44,711 bases of DNA. It comes from Alphaproteobacteria bacterium. Its GTDB lineage: Bacteria > Pseudomonadota > Alphaproteobacteria > Rhizobiales > Hyphomicrobiaceae. A program made the translations under genes and the position numbers. The notes below the pieces were generated by a model. It had not been told where the DNA came from. It was given only the letters and a program-made list of their open reading frames with translations, and searched no databases. Positions 16,349 to 25,872 of the stretch are shown here, piece after piece. Position 1 is the stretch's first letter. Each line of letters opens with the position of its first letter. Location: positions 1 to 44,711 of the forward strand of contig JAHJSN010000112.1 of assembly GCA_018830445.1 (NCBI GenBank), read 5' to 3'.

Positions 16349-18274
16349 TCATGCACCCCGCGGCTCGACCAGCATCCGGCCACGCATCTCCATGTGAAGT
16401 GCATGACAGAACCATTGGCAATAATACCAGTAGACGCCGGCTTTCGCAGCGACGAACGTCACCGAGGCGGTGGCCTGTGGTGCGACCTCCATGGCGACGC
16501 CATGGTCGCCCATGCAGAAGCCGTGCGTCAGGTCGTCGATGTCATCGAGGTTGGTGACATAGACGGTGACCTCGTCGCCCTGCTTGACGGTGAACTTCTC
16601 GAGGCTGAACGCCGGCGCCGTCGAGGTCATGTAGACGCGCACCTTGTTGCCGTCGCGGATGGGTTCGTCGGCCCCGTCCTCCAAATTGACGCCATCGGCG
16701 GCAGCCTGCTTTCGCGCGTCCTCCCACATCGGGTCGGTGCGGTCCCAGACCGTCTTCGGATTGACGATGGAGCGATGCACCGCGATCGAGTCGTGCGGCT
16801 CTGCGAAAGTCGGGCCATCGTGCACGAGCGTGAGTTTGTCTCCCTCGATGAGGAAGAGTTGCTCGTTCTCGGGCTTGAGGGGCCCAACGTTGAGGAAGCG
16901 GTCCTTCGAGAACTTGTTCATCGAGAGGAAGTACTTCGCTTCCGCCTGCAGGGTTTCGCCCATCATCGTGGTGTTATGGCCGGGCTGATAGTGGACGTCG
17001 GTTTTCGAGAGTATCGGATCGACCTTCTCACCTTTATGGGCGCGAACGGCCTTCTCTATGTTCCACTTTGCGATCTGGCTGTCGAGGAACAGCGTCGTGT
17101 AGGCGTTGCCTTCGCCATCAAAGGCGGTGTGCAGCGGCCCGAGGCCAAGCTGCGGCTCGGCGACAATGACCGAGCGCGGATCGGCGTTCTTGTAGAAGAT
17201 ATCATCGAGCTTGCGGACATCGATGACGGAAACGGTCGGCGACAGCTTGCCGGCGATGCACAGATGGATCTTGTCCGGCGCCATGTTGCACCCGTGCGGA
17301 TTGTTGGCGATCGGGATGTAACGGGTATAGTTCTTGTTCTGGCCCTTGCGGCCGTCGACGACTTTGACACCGTTAAGTTCGGTGAAGTCGCCTGCGGCGA
17401 TGCCCTTCTCGATCTCGGCGATATTGAAGACGACGACGTGGTCCATCTCGGCAGCGGTCATATCCGCGCCCGTCATGCCCATTTCGGAATTGTAGCTGGT
17501 CGAGAAGGCGTACTTGCCGTCGTAGTCGGCATCCGTGTTGTCGAGGTTGCCTGAGACCATCACCTGCCAGGCGACCGTCATCTTGTCGGCGTCGATGGCG
17601 GTATAGAAGTTCACGTACTTGCTCGCGTCGTCGAGGATCTGGCCGTCGTTGACGATCGGGCCCTCGTCCTCGCCGTTGCAGAACACGTAATTCGTGCGCG
17701 GCCACTTCTGTGGGCGCATGCCGTGGATCGCCTTGGCGTTGGGAATTTCAATGATCTTGTCGGCCTTCATGACGTCGCAGCGCACGCGGGCGACCCGCGT
17801 ATTCGCCTTGTCGTTCATGAACAGATAGCGGCCGTCGTATTTGCCCTCGGTAAACGACATGTGCACGTGGTGGAGGTCGCCGTTATCGTGGATCTTCTTG
17901 CCGTTGGCTGCCAGAAACGCCTTGGTGCGCGGCAGCATTCCGTCCGTCAGGATTTTCAACGACTCGTTTGTCTGCCCCCATCCCGTGGCTGAGCAGCGGT
18001 TGAACACCGGCACACGCATCAGTTCGCGCATCGATGGTATTCCGAGGATGCGCAGTTCGCCGGTCTGTCCTGATGACCAGAAGCCGTAATATTCGTCAAG
18101 TTCACCTGGTCCGACGTGTCCCTTTGCGGGTGCTGCCGCGCTTGCGGTATGCGAGGCGCCGTCGGTTAAGGTCACGGCGCCCTGCGCGACGATTGTCGCG
18201 GCAGCTGCGCCACCGGCGGTCGTCGCGAGCAGCGTGCGGCGGCTGACGAGCCCTTGCTTTTGATTTTCGGACAT
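16349..18274 (-). CDS. nosZ: NosZ nitrous-oxide reductase, clade I (Tat-exported)
   Basis: A 641-residue N2O reductase that reduces N2O to N2 in the periplasm. The Tat motif SRRTLL (11-16) and the sequence style place it in clade I. CuZ-ligand regions are visible ([17 protein letters not shown] and QPGHN), and the C-terminal cupredoxin has the CuA set Cys619, Cys623, His627, Met630 in [14 protein letters not shown]. Nothing essential appears to be missing. A strong AAGGAGAG lies upstream of the ATG, and nosR ends 19 nt before it. It is the only terminal N2O sink in the window and lies with all accessory genes needed for activity. Functional prediction is strong. Confidence 0.98.
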   Translation of the reverse strand: MSENQKQGLVSRRTLLATTAGGAAAATIVAQGAVTLTDGASHTASAAAPAKGHVGPGELDEYYGFWSSGQTGELRILGIPSMRELMRVPVFNRCSATGWGQTNESLKILTDGMLPRTKAFLAANGKKIHDNGDLHHVHMSFTEGKYDGRYLFMNDKANTRVARVRCDVMKADKIIEIPNAKAIHGMRPQKWPRTNYVFCNGEDEGPIVNDGQILDDASKYVNFYTAIDADKMTVAWQVMVSGNLDNTDADYDGKYAFSTSYNSEMGMTGADMTAAEMDHVVVFNIAEIEKGIAAGDFTELNGVKVVDGRKGQNKNYTRYIPIANNPHGCNMAPDKIHLCIAGKLSPTVSVIDVRKLDDIFYKNADPRSVIVAEPQLGLGPLHTAFDGEGNAYTTLFLDSQIAKWNIEKAVRAHKGEKVDPILSKTDVHYQPGHNTTMMGETLQAEAKYFLSMNKFSKDRFLNVGPLKPENEQLFLIEGDKLTLVHDGPTFAEPHDSIAVHRSIVNPKTVWDRTDPMWEDARKQAAADGVNLEDGADEPIRDGNKVRVYMTSTAPAFSLEKFTVKQGDEVTVYVTNLDDIDDLTHGFCMGDHGVAMEVAPQATASVTFVAAKAGVYWYYCQWFCHALHMEMRGRMLVEPRGA

Positions 18275-18293
18275 ATCACTCTCCTTGGGCTGA

Positions 18294-20558
18294 TTAAATT
18301 GACACTTTCACAGTTTGGTCTTTCCTGGCGACACCTGCGGCGATCGGGTCGAGCGGTTCGGCATCGCGTGGCAGGACGCCTTGCCGTTTGAGTTTCTTGA
18401 TCACGGCCGGGCAGCGCGTCTTCGACTGGTAGAGAACCTGGCAGTTCATGCAGTTGACGCACTCGTTGGGGCTGATTTCGCCGATCGGGTTGATCGCCTG
18501 CACCGGACAATCGGTGGCGCACACCTTGCAAGGGTTGCCGCACTCGCGATAGCGCTTCAACCAGTCGAAGATCCGCATGCGCGCGGGGATGGCGAGGGCG
18601 GCGCCGAGCGGGCACAGGTAACGGCAGTAGAAGCGCTCGATGAAGAGACCGACGCCGAGAATGGCGAGGGCATAGAGGACGAACGGCCAGGCCCGGTCGA
18701 ACTTCAAGATGATGGCGGTTTTGAACGGTTCCACCTCGGCGAGCTTCTCCGCCTCGTCGATGGACGCCAGCGCGACGCCAGCCAGTCCCAGAAAGATCAG
18801 GTACTTGAACGCCGACAGCCGTTCGTGGACCGCCCACGGCACGCTTAATTGCTTCAGCCCGAAATATCGCGCGATGCGGTTCGACAGTTCCTGCAGCGCC
18901 CCGAACGGGCAAAGCCATCCGCAATAGGCGCCCCGTCCCCACAAGATGAGCGCCGCTGCCACCGAGAACCACAGCAGGAACACCAGCGGATCGAGCAGGA
19001 AGGTTTCCCAGGTGAAGCCGGTCTGAAGCGAGCTGAAGAGCGCCATCAGGTTCACCACCGACAGTTGCGCGTTCGCATACCAACCGATGAAGAACAGCGT
19101 GAAGGTCAAGAAACCCATGCGAAACCAGAACGTGCGTTCAGCCGACTTGGTGAGATGCATCTGGAAGAAGAAGGCGCCGCTGAGGACGAGCAGGCTCAAT
19201 GCGATGATACCGATTTCTAGGGAACGGTCGCGCCAGATGCGTTGCCAGAGTGCGGCTTTCGCAGACCGCTCAGTTTCGCGGTCGGAAATTTGCGTGGATC
19301 GGGATTGCGCAACCGAAGCCGGAGGCGGCGCTGTCGTGCGGAGGTAATTGTTGGGCAATGCGTAGTTGAGGTCGAACGTCGTGTAGAGCTTATCGATCGG
19401 GCCGACTTCCCGATGAACAAGCAATTGAAGCCGCCATGGCTTTGCAGGGTCGAACGCCGAGCCCGCCGGGATGCGGAAAAGATCGATCTCGCGAAGACCC
19501 TGCGGGGTATCGGCGGGGGCGAGTTGGCCGAGCCGGCGATGGTCCTTGTCGCGAAACCGCACCGCCATGTCGTTCTGGATCAGCTGGATGCGGTCGAAGA
19601 GGCCGCCACGAACATACCCAGAGCCCTTGAATGAATATAGGCCATGAGCGGCGACGACGATGGCATGCTCGCCGGGCTTCAACCAGGATTCAAGGTTCGC
19701 ATGTTCACGTGGACCCAGCAGCGCCGCGCCGATGGCCGGTACGCTGACAAGCCCCGTATACAAGTCGATGAAAGTGGTCGAGGGCTCCGCTTCAATCGCC
19801 CGCTCCCTGGCGCGCGGATCCGGCATCGCCGCAAAGGCCTGATTGATCTGGCCGACGTCGAGCGACAGTCGACGCAGCGTGCCATCGCCCGTCAGTGTGA
19901 GCCAGTCCTGCGGCGCCTTCGCCTCAGGATTGAGCGTGACGACGGGCCCTGTTGGCGCCGTCGGCATGCTCAATCCGCCCAGGCCCATGGCACGCGACAC
20001 CCGCAAGCCTGACCTGACGACGGAGTCGTCGATCACCATGATGGTGACCGTCGCCCCGGAGATGATGTTGAGATCGTGCGCTGAACCGCCGGCTTGGGCC
20101 TCTTTCCTGAGATCGAGTCCCGCGTAGGATGCAGTGAGGTCCGCCACTTTCTTTTCGGGAATGCCGACAAGAACGATGGGCTCGGAGTGCTTGACGAGTT
20201 TCACGCCCTGCAGGACTGCGTCTTGCCCGATCGCCACGAGCACGTGGATCGGCTTGCCCGAATACCCGGTTGTGCCGACGAAATCGGAAGTCATGAAAGC
20301 ATAGCCGACCGTTTGACCACCCTTTAGGATTGGTGCCACGGGGACGTCGCTGCGTTGCTCCCCGTAGGCCTCAGCACCCTTCAGGAGCGCGTTTGCAGGT
20401 ACCTCGGAAAGGTAGCGCTGCAAAAGTTCCGATGCCGCATGGCCGGTTGACGACGACAGGAAAAGCAGAAGTATTCCAGCTAAAATGTTCGCGAGGATGC
20501 GCGAGGCGTCCGAAGCATATTGACACACACGGTGTTTCACTGCTGCCCTCTTGGTCAT
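18294..20558 (-). CDS. nosR: NosR flavin/iron-sulfur membrane electron donor
   Basis: A 754-residue NosR. After a signal segment comes a periplasmic FMN-binding domain with the flavinylation motif SGATVT, then about six membrane helices with two CxxxCP motifs ([18 protein letters not shown]) facing the cytoplasm, and a C-terminal double 4Fe-4S ferredoxin part ([13 protein letters not shown] and CVNCMNC). NosR is needed for nosZ expression in some species and for electron flow to NosZ. Two starts are possible; ATG 20558 is preferred over 20579 because AGGA precedes it at 9 nt, and 20579 lacks any ribosome site. It is the first gene of the minus-strand nos operon, with a Crp/Fnr-like site just upstream. 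Confidence 0.96.
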   Translation of the reverse strand: MTKRAAVKHRVCQYASDASRILANILAGILLLFLSSSTGHAASELLQRYLSEVPANALLKGAEAYGEQRSDVPVAPILKGGQTVGYAFMTSDFVGTTGYSGKPIHVLVAIGQDAVLQGVKLVKHSEPIVLVGIPEKKVADLTASYAGLDLRKEAQAGGSAHDLNIISGATVTIMVIDDSVVRSGLRVSRAMGLGGLSMPTAPTGPVVTLNPEAKAPQDWLTLTGDGTLRRLSLDVGQINQAFAAMPDPRARERAIEAEPSTTFIDLYTGLVSVPAIGAALLGPREHANLESWLKPGEHAIVVAAHGLYSFKGSGYVRGGLFDRIQLIQNDMAVRFRDKDHRRLGQLAPADTPQGLREIDLFRIPAGSAFDPAKPWRLQLLVHREVGPIDKLYTTFDLNYALPNNYLRTTAPPPASVAQSRSTQISDRETERSAKAALWQRIWRDRSLEIGIIALSLLVLSGAFFFQMHLTKSAERTFWFRMGFLTFTLFFIGWYANAQLSVVNLMALFSSLQTGFTWETFLLDPLVFLLWFSVAAALILWGRGAYCGWLCPFGALQELSNRIARYFGLKQLSVPWAVHERLSAFKYLIFLGLAGVALASIDEAEKLAEVEPFKTAIILKFDRAWPFVLYALAILGVGLFIERFYCRYLCPLGAALAIPARMRIFDWLKRYRECGNPCKVCATDCPVQAINPIGEISPNECVNCMNCQVLYQSKTRCPAVIKKLKRQGVLPRDAEPLDPIAAGVARKDQTVKVSI

Positions 20559-20593
20559 GAGGCGCGATCCTATGTGCATTGAAATCGGAGGAC

Positions 20594-20607
20594 TTAACCA
20601 ATGTCAA
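20594..20607. promoter_or_regulatory. Weak Crp/Fnr-type site upstream of nosR
   Basis: TTAAC-CAAT-GTCAA (TTGAC-ATTG-GTTAA on the nosR strand) has one good half-site identical to that in the 4606 palindrome and one degenerate half, with the correct 4-nt spacer. It is centred about 42 nt upstream of the ATG at 20558. nos operons are often controlled by FNR/DNR/NnrR proteins at such sites. The match is imperfect, and no clear -10 element was found. Confidence 0.35.
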
Positions 20608-20704
20608 ATGCGGTTAGTGATTGGAACGATAGTCTAAAGTTGCCATTCCCAATCCACGACGATGAATCGGCATGGGTTTCACCGAGATCCAAGGAAGCGT
20701 GTCG

Positions 20705-21400
20705 ATGACAAGGTCACCAAGTCAGAACAGGTACGCATCGCCGCCTTGCCTTGCCGGGGAAATCGCAGCGGACTATTTCGATCCCGGGGCCATCGATCCG
20801 CAACAGGCGATCGATGTTGCGCGCTGGCGGCATGCCGAACGAAAACGCCTGCGCGGCGAACGAGACAGCATCAGCGTCGCTGATCGGCGTGGGGCCGGCG
20901 AAGCCTTGTCAAGCGTCCTGCGCGTTGAACTCGATGTCCGCTTTGCTGGAGCGTCTCGCAGTGTGCTGTCGGGCTATTGGCCGATCAAGGGCGAACCGGA
21001 TCTGAGGCCCGTTCTTGGCGAACTCCACGCCCTTGGTGCGACGATCGTGCTGCCGGTCGTCGAGACGCGCAATGCGCCTCTGGTGTTCCGCCGGTGGACG
21101 CCGCAAACGAAAATGGCGATAGGCAACTGGAAGATTCCCGTGCCGCCTCCCGAGTGTGAGCAATTCACTCCGGACATCGTGCTCGCGCCGCTGGTCGGAT
21201 GGGATGCAGCGGGTTACAGGCTCGGCTACGGCGGCGGCTACTTCGACCGAACGCTAGCGGCACTCGTGCCGCGGCCATTCAGTATCGGAATTGGATTCCA
21301 GTCGGCCCGGCTGGCGACGATCTTCCCGCTCCCGCACGATATACCGCTGGACCTGATCCTCACTGAAAACGGTCCGCAGCCGATATCGCGGGAAGCCTAG
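20705..21400 (+). CDS. 5-formyltetrahydrofolate cyclo-ligase family protein
   Basis: A 231-residue member of the 5-FCL/MTHFS family, which converts 5-formyl-THF to 5,10-methenyl-THF with ATP. The diagnostic ATP-binding motif GYGGGYFDRTL is present near the C-terminus and a basic RKRLRGERDSI segment near the N-terminus; the first 35 residues are extra. ATG 20705 follows AAGGAAG. It is divergent from nosR and isolated from other folate genes. Its TAG stop coincides with the left inverted repeat of a MITE-like element, so the natural C-terminus may have been changed by that insertion. Linkage to C1 metabolism would suit a methylotroph, but a single gene proves little. Confidence 0.9.
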   Translation: MTRSPSQNRYASPPCLAGEIAADYFDPGAIDPQQAIDVARWRHAERKRLRGERDSISVADRRGAGEALSSVLRVELDVRFAGASRSVLSGYWPIKGEPDLRPVLGELHALGATIVLPVVETRNAPLVFRRWTPQTKMAIGNWKIPVPPPECEQFTPDIVLAPLVGWDAAGYRLGYGGGYFDRTLAALVPRPFSIGIGFQSARLATIFPLPHDIPLDLILTENGPQPISREA

Positions 21401-21542
21401 AACCTGTTCAACTCAAATGGACCGATTCTGCCGAGGCGCATTTGGGTCGATTTCAAGCGAACCGTCGCAGATCATAGCGGGGCTACGACCAAGACGAGAC
21501 GCGCAGAAAATGGCGCAAATCCGCTTGAGTTGAATAGGCTCT
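21399..21542. mobile_element. MITE-like element, 144 bp with 23-bp inverted repeats
   Basis: Left end AGAACCTGTTCAACTCAA-atgga (21399-21421) and right end, read on the minus strand, AGAGCCTATTCAACTCAA-gcgga (21520-21542) match at 19 of 23 positions. The 98-bp interior has no coding sequence. Size, inverted ends and lack of a gene are typical of a non-autonomous insertion. No target duplication is evident. It sits between the convergent cyclo-ligase and exporter genes, and its first bases complete the stop codon of the former. Confidence 0.65.
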
Positions 21543-21552
21543 GGCTGGCCCG

Positions 21553-21572
21553 GCGTGACCTGCAGGTCACGC
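21553..21572. repeat. Perfect 20-bp palindrome
   Basis: GCGTGACCTGCAGGTCACGC is its own reverse complement. It lies 11 bp beyond the MITE-like element and 90 bp from the stop of the converging ABC ATPase gene. With no loop and no T-run it is a poor intrinsic terminator; it could be a protein-binding site or a cruciform-forming stretch. Function is not known. Confidence 0.55.
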
Positions 21573-21661
21573 GGCTTCGGCCAGGGCGATACATGCGGCA
21601 CCATGCCGTGCCTGCCGGATCAAAGCGATGGAACCTGTTGTCCTTGCAGCTGACGGCCTGC

Positions 21662-22375
21662 TCAAAAGAGCGCGTCGCGCTCGAGCCGGCCGTCACGCAG
21701 ATTGAAGATGATATCGAAGCGATCAAAGATCTTCTCGTCGTGGGTAACCGCAATGATTGCTGCCTCCTGGTCGACCGCCACCTTGCGCAATAAGTCCATC
21801 ACGATCCCTGCGCGCTTTGAATCGAGAGCCGCAGTCGGTTCGTCCGCCAGGATGATGCGCGGCCGGTTGGCTAAAGCACGTGCGATGGCAACGCGCTGTG
21901 CCTCGCCACCTGACAACTTGGCCGGCATGGCGTTCCGACGGTTCCCCACTTCGAGGTAGTCGAGCAATGCGACCGCGCGGGCGCGGGCTGTCGTTGCGTC
22001 TGCGCCGGCCAGCTGCAGCACGAGAGCCACGTTATCCGTAGCATCTAGGAATGGGATCAGGTTGTGGGACTGGAAAATGAAGCCGATCTTGTCGAGCCTC
22101 AGTTGCCTCAGGTTCGATCTCATCCAGTGGCCGTTCGCAAGCACTGTCTCTCCGTCGAGTTCCATCGAGCCAGACGACGGATCGAGGATGCAGCCGATGA
22201 CGTTGAGGAGCGTCGTCTTGCCCGAGCCGGACGGACCGAGCAGCGCGACCACTTGGCCCGGATAGATGTCGATCGATACCTCGCGAAGTGCATCGACGCG
22301 CGCTTCGCCTTCGCCGAAGTGCTTCGAGACGCGATCTACCCGGACGAGCGGGCGGGTTTCAGGAGCGACTCCCAC
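21662..22375 (-). CDS. ABC-exporter ATPase (DevA/MacB/LolD type)
   Basis: A 237-residue ABC ATPase of the MacB/LolD/DevA group: Walker [10 protein letters not shown], signature [15 protein letters not shown], Walker [13 protein letters not shown] and switch His in AVTHDEKIF. It is the third gene of an adaptor-permease-ATPase operon of the DevBCA pattern and follows the permease by 1 nt. Such exporters move lipids, glycolipids or peptides across the envelope with energy from ATP. No substrate can be read from the sequence. The operon is next to the nos cluster but shows no direct link to copper or N-oxide chemistry. Confidence 0.93.
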   Translation of the reverse strand: MGVAPETRPLVRVDRVSKHFGEGEARVDALREVSIDIYPGQVVALLGPSGSGKTTLLNVIGCILDPSSGSMELDGETVLANGHWMRSNLRQLRLDKIGFIFQSHNLIPFLDATDNVALVLQLAGADATTARARAVALLDYLEVGNRRNAMPAKLSGGEAQRVAIARALANRPRIILADEPTAALDSKRAGIVMDLLRKVAVDQEAAIIAVTHDEKIFDRFDIIFNLRDGRLERDALF

Positions 22376-22376
22376 A

Positions 22377-23510
22377 TCAGCCTCCGAGCGCCGTGGCTGG
22401 ATCGACCTTCAGTGCCGCGCGAATGCCAAGACCGCTCGCCACAAGGCAAACGGCAAAGACGATCAAGCCAAGAATGAGAATATTGTCGAGTTCCAGCACC
22501 ACACGCCGCGGAAAGTAATCCTTGATGTTCACGATCAGAGCTGCCCCGATGGCAAAGCCGATGAAGCCGAGGGCCAACGCCTGCTGTACGATCATGGCGA
22601 TGATGGTGCGGTCAGGCGCGCCGATCAGCTTCAGAGTGGCAATCTGCTTAAGCTTCTCCATTGTCATCGTATAGATGATAAGGGCAATGATCACGGCAGA
22701 CACCACGAGCAACAGTGACGTGAAGAGCCCGATCTGTCGGCGGGCGCGATCGACCAGGGAGCGGGTTAGAATCAGTTCCTGCCCCTCCTGGGTGATGGCG
22801 GCGAGATGTTTCCAGCGCTTGATCGTTTCGGCGACGGCGTCGGCGGAGGCGTTTGAGTGCAATCGGGCGACGACGGCATTGACCGTGTCTCGACTCGAGC
22901 CACCTGTTCCTCGCTTGAGTTGAACACGTGCCGCAGGCGGAGAGAGATCAAACTGCAGTTTCTGCGCATCAGGCAGCGTGATGTAGACGGCAGGGTCACC
23001 TCCGGAGTTGACCTGATCGCGCGTCAGTCCAACGACGGTGAACACGTGCCGGCCAAGACGGATACGATCTCCCAGGGTGAGGCCTGTGCTTCGATCAGCG
23101 ACCATTTCGTAATGGCTGCGCGCAATCTGACGGCCCTTGAAGATCTCCGGCGGCGCTCCGGGGCGGGTCAATTCGTAGCCGATAACGTAGAGCCGTAGCT
23201 TCGCTCCCCCGTGCTCGGCCTCGACGGTCTGGTAGGTAATGCTGCCGGCGGCTATGACATCGGCAATGCGGGCCACGGCCTCGCGGATGTCTCCGGGAAT
23301 GCGCGAGGCCTCGGCGAAGGGGCCGCGCGTATTGGCCTCGACGACCCACAGGTCGACGGCAGGGGCCCGGGCGATCGTCAGTGCGTCAGCGACAAGGCCG
23401 CGATAGATCCCGATCATTGCCATCACGACGCCAAGCAGCAAGCCTAGTCCGATGCAGGTTAATATGAAGCGGCCGAGATTGTGCCAGATATCACGATAAG
23501 CGAGGTTCAT
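22377..23510 (-). CDS. FtsX-like ABC permease (DevC type)
   Basis: A 377-residue permease with the MacB/FtsX layout: one membrane helix at the N-terminus (about 14-40), a large periplasmic domain (about 40-250) and three C-terminal helices. The C-terminal half contains the KLKQIATLKLIGAPD coupling region that contacts the ATPase. It overlaps the adaptor gene by 4 nt upstream and abuts the ATPase gene. Together the three genes form a tripartite exporter that probably works with an outer-membrane channel encoded elsewhere. Substrate unknown. Confidence 0.92.
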   Translation of the reverse strand: MNLAYRDIWHNLGRFILTCIGLGLLLGVVMAMIGIYRGLVADALTIARAPAVDLWVVEANTRGPFAEASRIPGDIREAVARIADVIAAGSITYQTVEAEHGGAKLRLYVIGYELTRPGAPPEIFKGRQIARSHYEMVADRSTGLTLGDRIRLGRHVFTVVGLTRDQVNSGGDPAVYITLPDAQKLQFDLSPPAARVQLKRGTGGSSRDTVNAVVARLHSNASADAVAETIKRWKHLAAITQEGQELILTRSLVDRARRQIGLFTSLLLVVSAVIIALIIYTMTMEKLKQIATLKLIGAPDRTIIAMIVQQALALGFIGFAIGAALIVNIKDYFPRRVVLELDNILILGLIVFAVCLVASGLGIRAALKVDPATALGG

Positions 23511-24757
23511 TGGGGCTTTGCCTCTTCCACACGGACGGAGCGGCCTTCCTTGAGCCCGCTTTGCAGGCTGGCAACGACGCGCGCGCCCTCAGGCAACCCA
23601 TCGACGATCTCGAGGCGGGCATCCTCTGTACGATGCCGGAACTTGACCAGGCGGCGTTGCAACCTGCTGTCCTCAACCGTCCACACAGTACCCTGGCGTC
23701 CGTCGTAGCCGTGCACGGCCGCTGCCGGCACCAGCAGGGCCTTTTTGAGTTTGGCCACGGTGATCCAGAACTCCACCTGCTCGCCGAGAAACACGCGTGA
23801 CGGAGGATTTTCGCCCCTGATAAAGACACGCCGCTCTTCCGTGAGGCGGTCGCTCTCGAGCCCGATGCGCACGACTTCGCCAGAGAATGTGTCCAAAGGG
23901 CGCGAGCGCAGGCGTGCATCGACCCGTTGGCCTTCTTTGATGAAGCCGGCGCGCGCCTCGTCGACATAGGCAAGCCCCCAATAGCTGCCGGCCGCTATCA
24001 GAGTGAAGATCGGATCGCCGGCCTTGACGACAGTGCCCAGTTCCTTGTGGCGCTCGATCACGACCGCATCGTAGGGCGCACGCAGCGTCCTGTGCCGCAG
24101 CAGTGTTTCCTCGAACAGAACCTGCGCTTCTGCATCGGTAAGCTGCGCGCGAGAACTGGCGACTTCACTTTCAGCGACAACAACGTCGGCTTTGGCCACG
24201 GCCTCGTCCCGCACGGCCTCTTCCGCCACTTGCTCGGAGACGATGTCACGACCGACGAGGGTTTGTTTTCGCTGATTGGCCGCGTGCTTCTGGGCGAGTA
24301 CGGCCTGCGCTTTTGCGAGATTTGCCTGCGCCCTTGTGATATTGACCGTCGCAATCGCCAGTGCGGCGCGAGCCTTTGCCACCTTGGCCTCCTGCTCGCC
24401 AAGGCTCAGCCGCGCCAGCACCTGACCTTTCTCCACGCTATCGCCATGGTCGACATCGAGTTCGGCAAGCGTCGCTCCGACCTCGAAGCCGATCTTGGAC
24501 ATGATACGGGCCTCGACCGTGCCGAGACCGAACACGCGCACGGGCACGTTCTGCTCGATCGACACCACGATTACGCCGATTGGTCGGTTGTTGAAGATCC
24601 CAACAGCCGCCAACATCACCGCGAGGATTGCCGCGCCAAAGAGTACGTACCGCACAACAGGCCGCTGCATCAGGGAGGCTATGCGCGAAGGTGTTGAAGG
24701 CGGTCCGCCAGCCGGTTTGGCCGTTTCAGAGCCAGATTGTGCTTTGGACGTGCTCAT
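23507..24757 (-). CDS. HlyD-type periplasmic membrane-fusion adaptor (DevB type)
   Basis: A 416-residue membrane-fusion protein: a single anchor helix at about residues 34-54, a biotinyl-lipoyl-like region (VGATLAELDVDHGDSVEKGQVLARL), a long alpha-helical hairpin of Ala/Lys/Glu-rich coiled coil (about 115-215) and the second lipoyl half plus beta-barrel (LRAPYDAVVIERHKELGTVVKAGDPIFTLI). It heads the adaptor-permease-ATPase operon. The protein bridges the inner-membrane permease to an outer-membrane channel. A 134-nt gap separates it from the His-rich protein gene upstream on the same strand. Confidence 0.92.
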   Translation of the reverse strand: MSTSKAQSGSETAKPAGGPPSTPSRIASLMQRPVVRYVLFGAAILAVMLAAVGIFNNRPIGVIVVSIEQNVPVRVFGLGTVEARIMSKIGFEVGATLAELDVDHGDSVEKGQVLARLSLGEQEAKVAKARAALAIATVNITRAQANLAKAQAVLAQKHAANQRKQTLVGRDIVSEQVAEEAVRDEAVAKADVVVAESEVASSRAQLTDAEAQVLFEETLLRHRTLRAPYDAVVIERHKELGTVVKAGDPIFTLIAAGSYWGLAYVDEARAGFIKEGQRVDARLRSRPLDTFSGEVVRIGLESDRLTEERRVFIRGENPPSRVFLGEQVEFWITVAKLKKALLVPAAAVHGYDGRQGTVWTVEDSRLQRRLVKFRHRTEDARLEIVDGLPEGARVVASLQSGLKEGRSVRVEEAKPQ

Positions 24758-24891
24758 GATTGCTCAGGCTCCCTGTGCTTCGAAGTAGCGCGTGGTTGCG
24801 CCCGAACAAGAAAGCAAGCCGCGGCACTCAAGTGCGCTTCTTGATTTCATGGTGTCCCTGTTTCATCAAAACATGATCCAAACGACAGCGC

Positions 24892-25350
24892 TTAAGTGTC
24901 GCCAAGACCACGCCAGTCTGCGTGATTGAAATACTTGGGATACGCATCGAGAGCTTTTCGCATAGTGGCGATGCCGCGCTCCACCTCATTTTCCTTCGTA
25001 ACGAGTTCGGCGCCCTCCAAGAGGTCCGCGATCATGACATGGAGGGTCTCGTCGGCCGCTGGCGGCAGCTTGCAATGTGTTGTTAAATAGTCGACCTGCT
25101 GCTGGATACCTTTGGCGAGTGCCTGCATTTCGACTGCGCGGCCGGTTGGCTTGGCCGAACTCACTAATTCGCGGATTCGGTCCATGCCAGCACGCAGCGG
25201 CTGGTCGGACTCCCACTTTTGTCCGGCATTGAGCTGCAATTCGCCGCCAGTCCCATGACTATGGCCATTGCCGTGCAAATGATAAAAGGCCAGCCCGCCG
25301 CCAACGAGCAGCACCAGTGCCACGAGGATTACAGTCGTGCTCTTGGTCAT
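24892..25350 (-). CDS. His-rich membrane-anchored periplasmic protein (possibly DnrO-like)
   Basis: A 152-residue protein with an N-terminal anchor or signal (about 6-22) followed by a His/Gly-rich stretch (HLHGNGHSHG) that could bind copper, nickel or zinc. The rest is predicted helical, with a conserved-looking core: LQLNAGQKWESDQPLRAGM, QQQVDYLTTHCKLPPAADETLH and a C-terminal YPKYFNHADW. This pattern resembles small proteins annotated DnrO near denitrification genes, but that recollection cannot be checked here. Its position between an exporter and DsrC/NsrR-type genes in a nos region fits a role in metal or NO-related envelope functions. Real gene by sequence coherence; function unknown. 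Confidence 0.7.
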   Translation of the reverse strand: MTKSTTVILVALVLLVGGGLAFYHLHGNGHSHGTGGELQLNAGQKWESDQPLRAGMDRIRELVSSAKPTGRAVEMQALAKGIQQQVDYLTTHCKLPPAADETLHVMIADLLEGAELVTKENEVERGIATMRKALDAYPKYFNHADWRGLGDT

Positions 25351-25506
25351 CCCAGCTTCCTATAATGCACAGTCTCACTTCATTCTTGGGCTTGCCTGGC
25401 CGGCTCGCACAGTCGAACGCCACGTAGCCGGGGTGGCGCGCGCACCTGTTCCAAGCGACCCGTCCTGGGGGATCGGTGCTCGTGAATGACCGCCGTACGT
25501 GCATCT

Positions 25507-25872
25507 TCACCCGGTGCTCCAGGCGCGCGGCTGGCGCATGCCGCTGATCCGGCAGGCCTGTCCGACATATCCATAGGGGAACAGTTCGAATAGCAGGTCA
25601 CGGCCCGATTTATTGCTTGTTTGAGACCGCTCTTCGAGAAAGCGCATAACAAACCGGGCGTCGGCAGCAATGCCGTGCTCAGCCAAGTAGTCCCGCATGA
25701 ACTTGATCACATCCCAGTGATCGCTGGTAAGCTCTATGTTCTGTTGGCGCGCCAGCTCTTCGCCGACGGTTGCATTCCATTCGTCAGGATCGATCAAGAA
25801 GCCCTGCTCGTCGAAGTGGACAATATGCCCACCGATGGTGGCTTCGGTGATGACATCGGGACGGGTGCGCAT
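25507..25872 (-). CDS. DsrC/TusE-family protein with only the inner C-terminal Cys
   Basis: A 121-residue protein of the DsrC/TusE/RspA family, with the typical IDPDEWN segment and helical core. Classical DsrC has two C-terminal cysteines and TusE keeps the penultimate one. Here the tail reads YVGQACRISGMRQPRAWSTG: the inner Cys (107) is kept and the penultimate Cys is absent, with W/S/T/G at the end. It therefore cannot form the usual intramolecular trisulfide or relay sulfur as TusE does. The start overlaps the stop of the NsrR-type regulator by one base (TAATG), so the two are cotranscribed. A regulatory or electron-transfer partner role is possible but unproven. Confidence 0.88.
   Translation of the reverse strand: MRTRPDVITEATIGGHIVHFDEQGFLIDPDEWNATVGEELARQQNIELTSDHWDVIKFMRDYLAEHGIAADARFVMRFLEERSQTSNKSGRDLLFELFPYGYVGQACRISGMRQPRAWSTG

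Noticed and set aside
16160-17554. 464-aa open frame on the plus strand opposite nosZ
   Set aside because: Mirror frame of a high-GC coding sequence; nosZ on the minus strand is unambiguous.
22905-22925. CGCTTGAGTTGAA inside the FtsX-like gene as another end of the MITE-like element
   Set aside because: Only 13 bp match the element end, there is no partner repeat, and the reading frame is intact and codes for conserved-type sequence.
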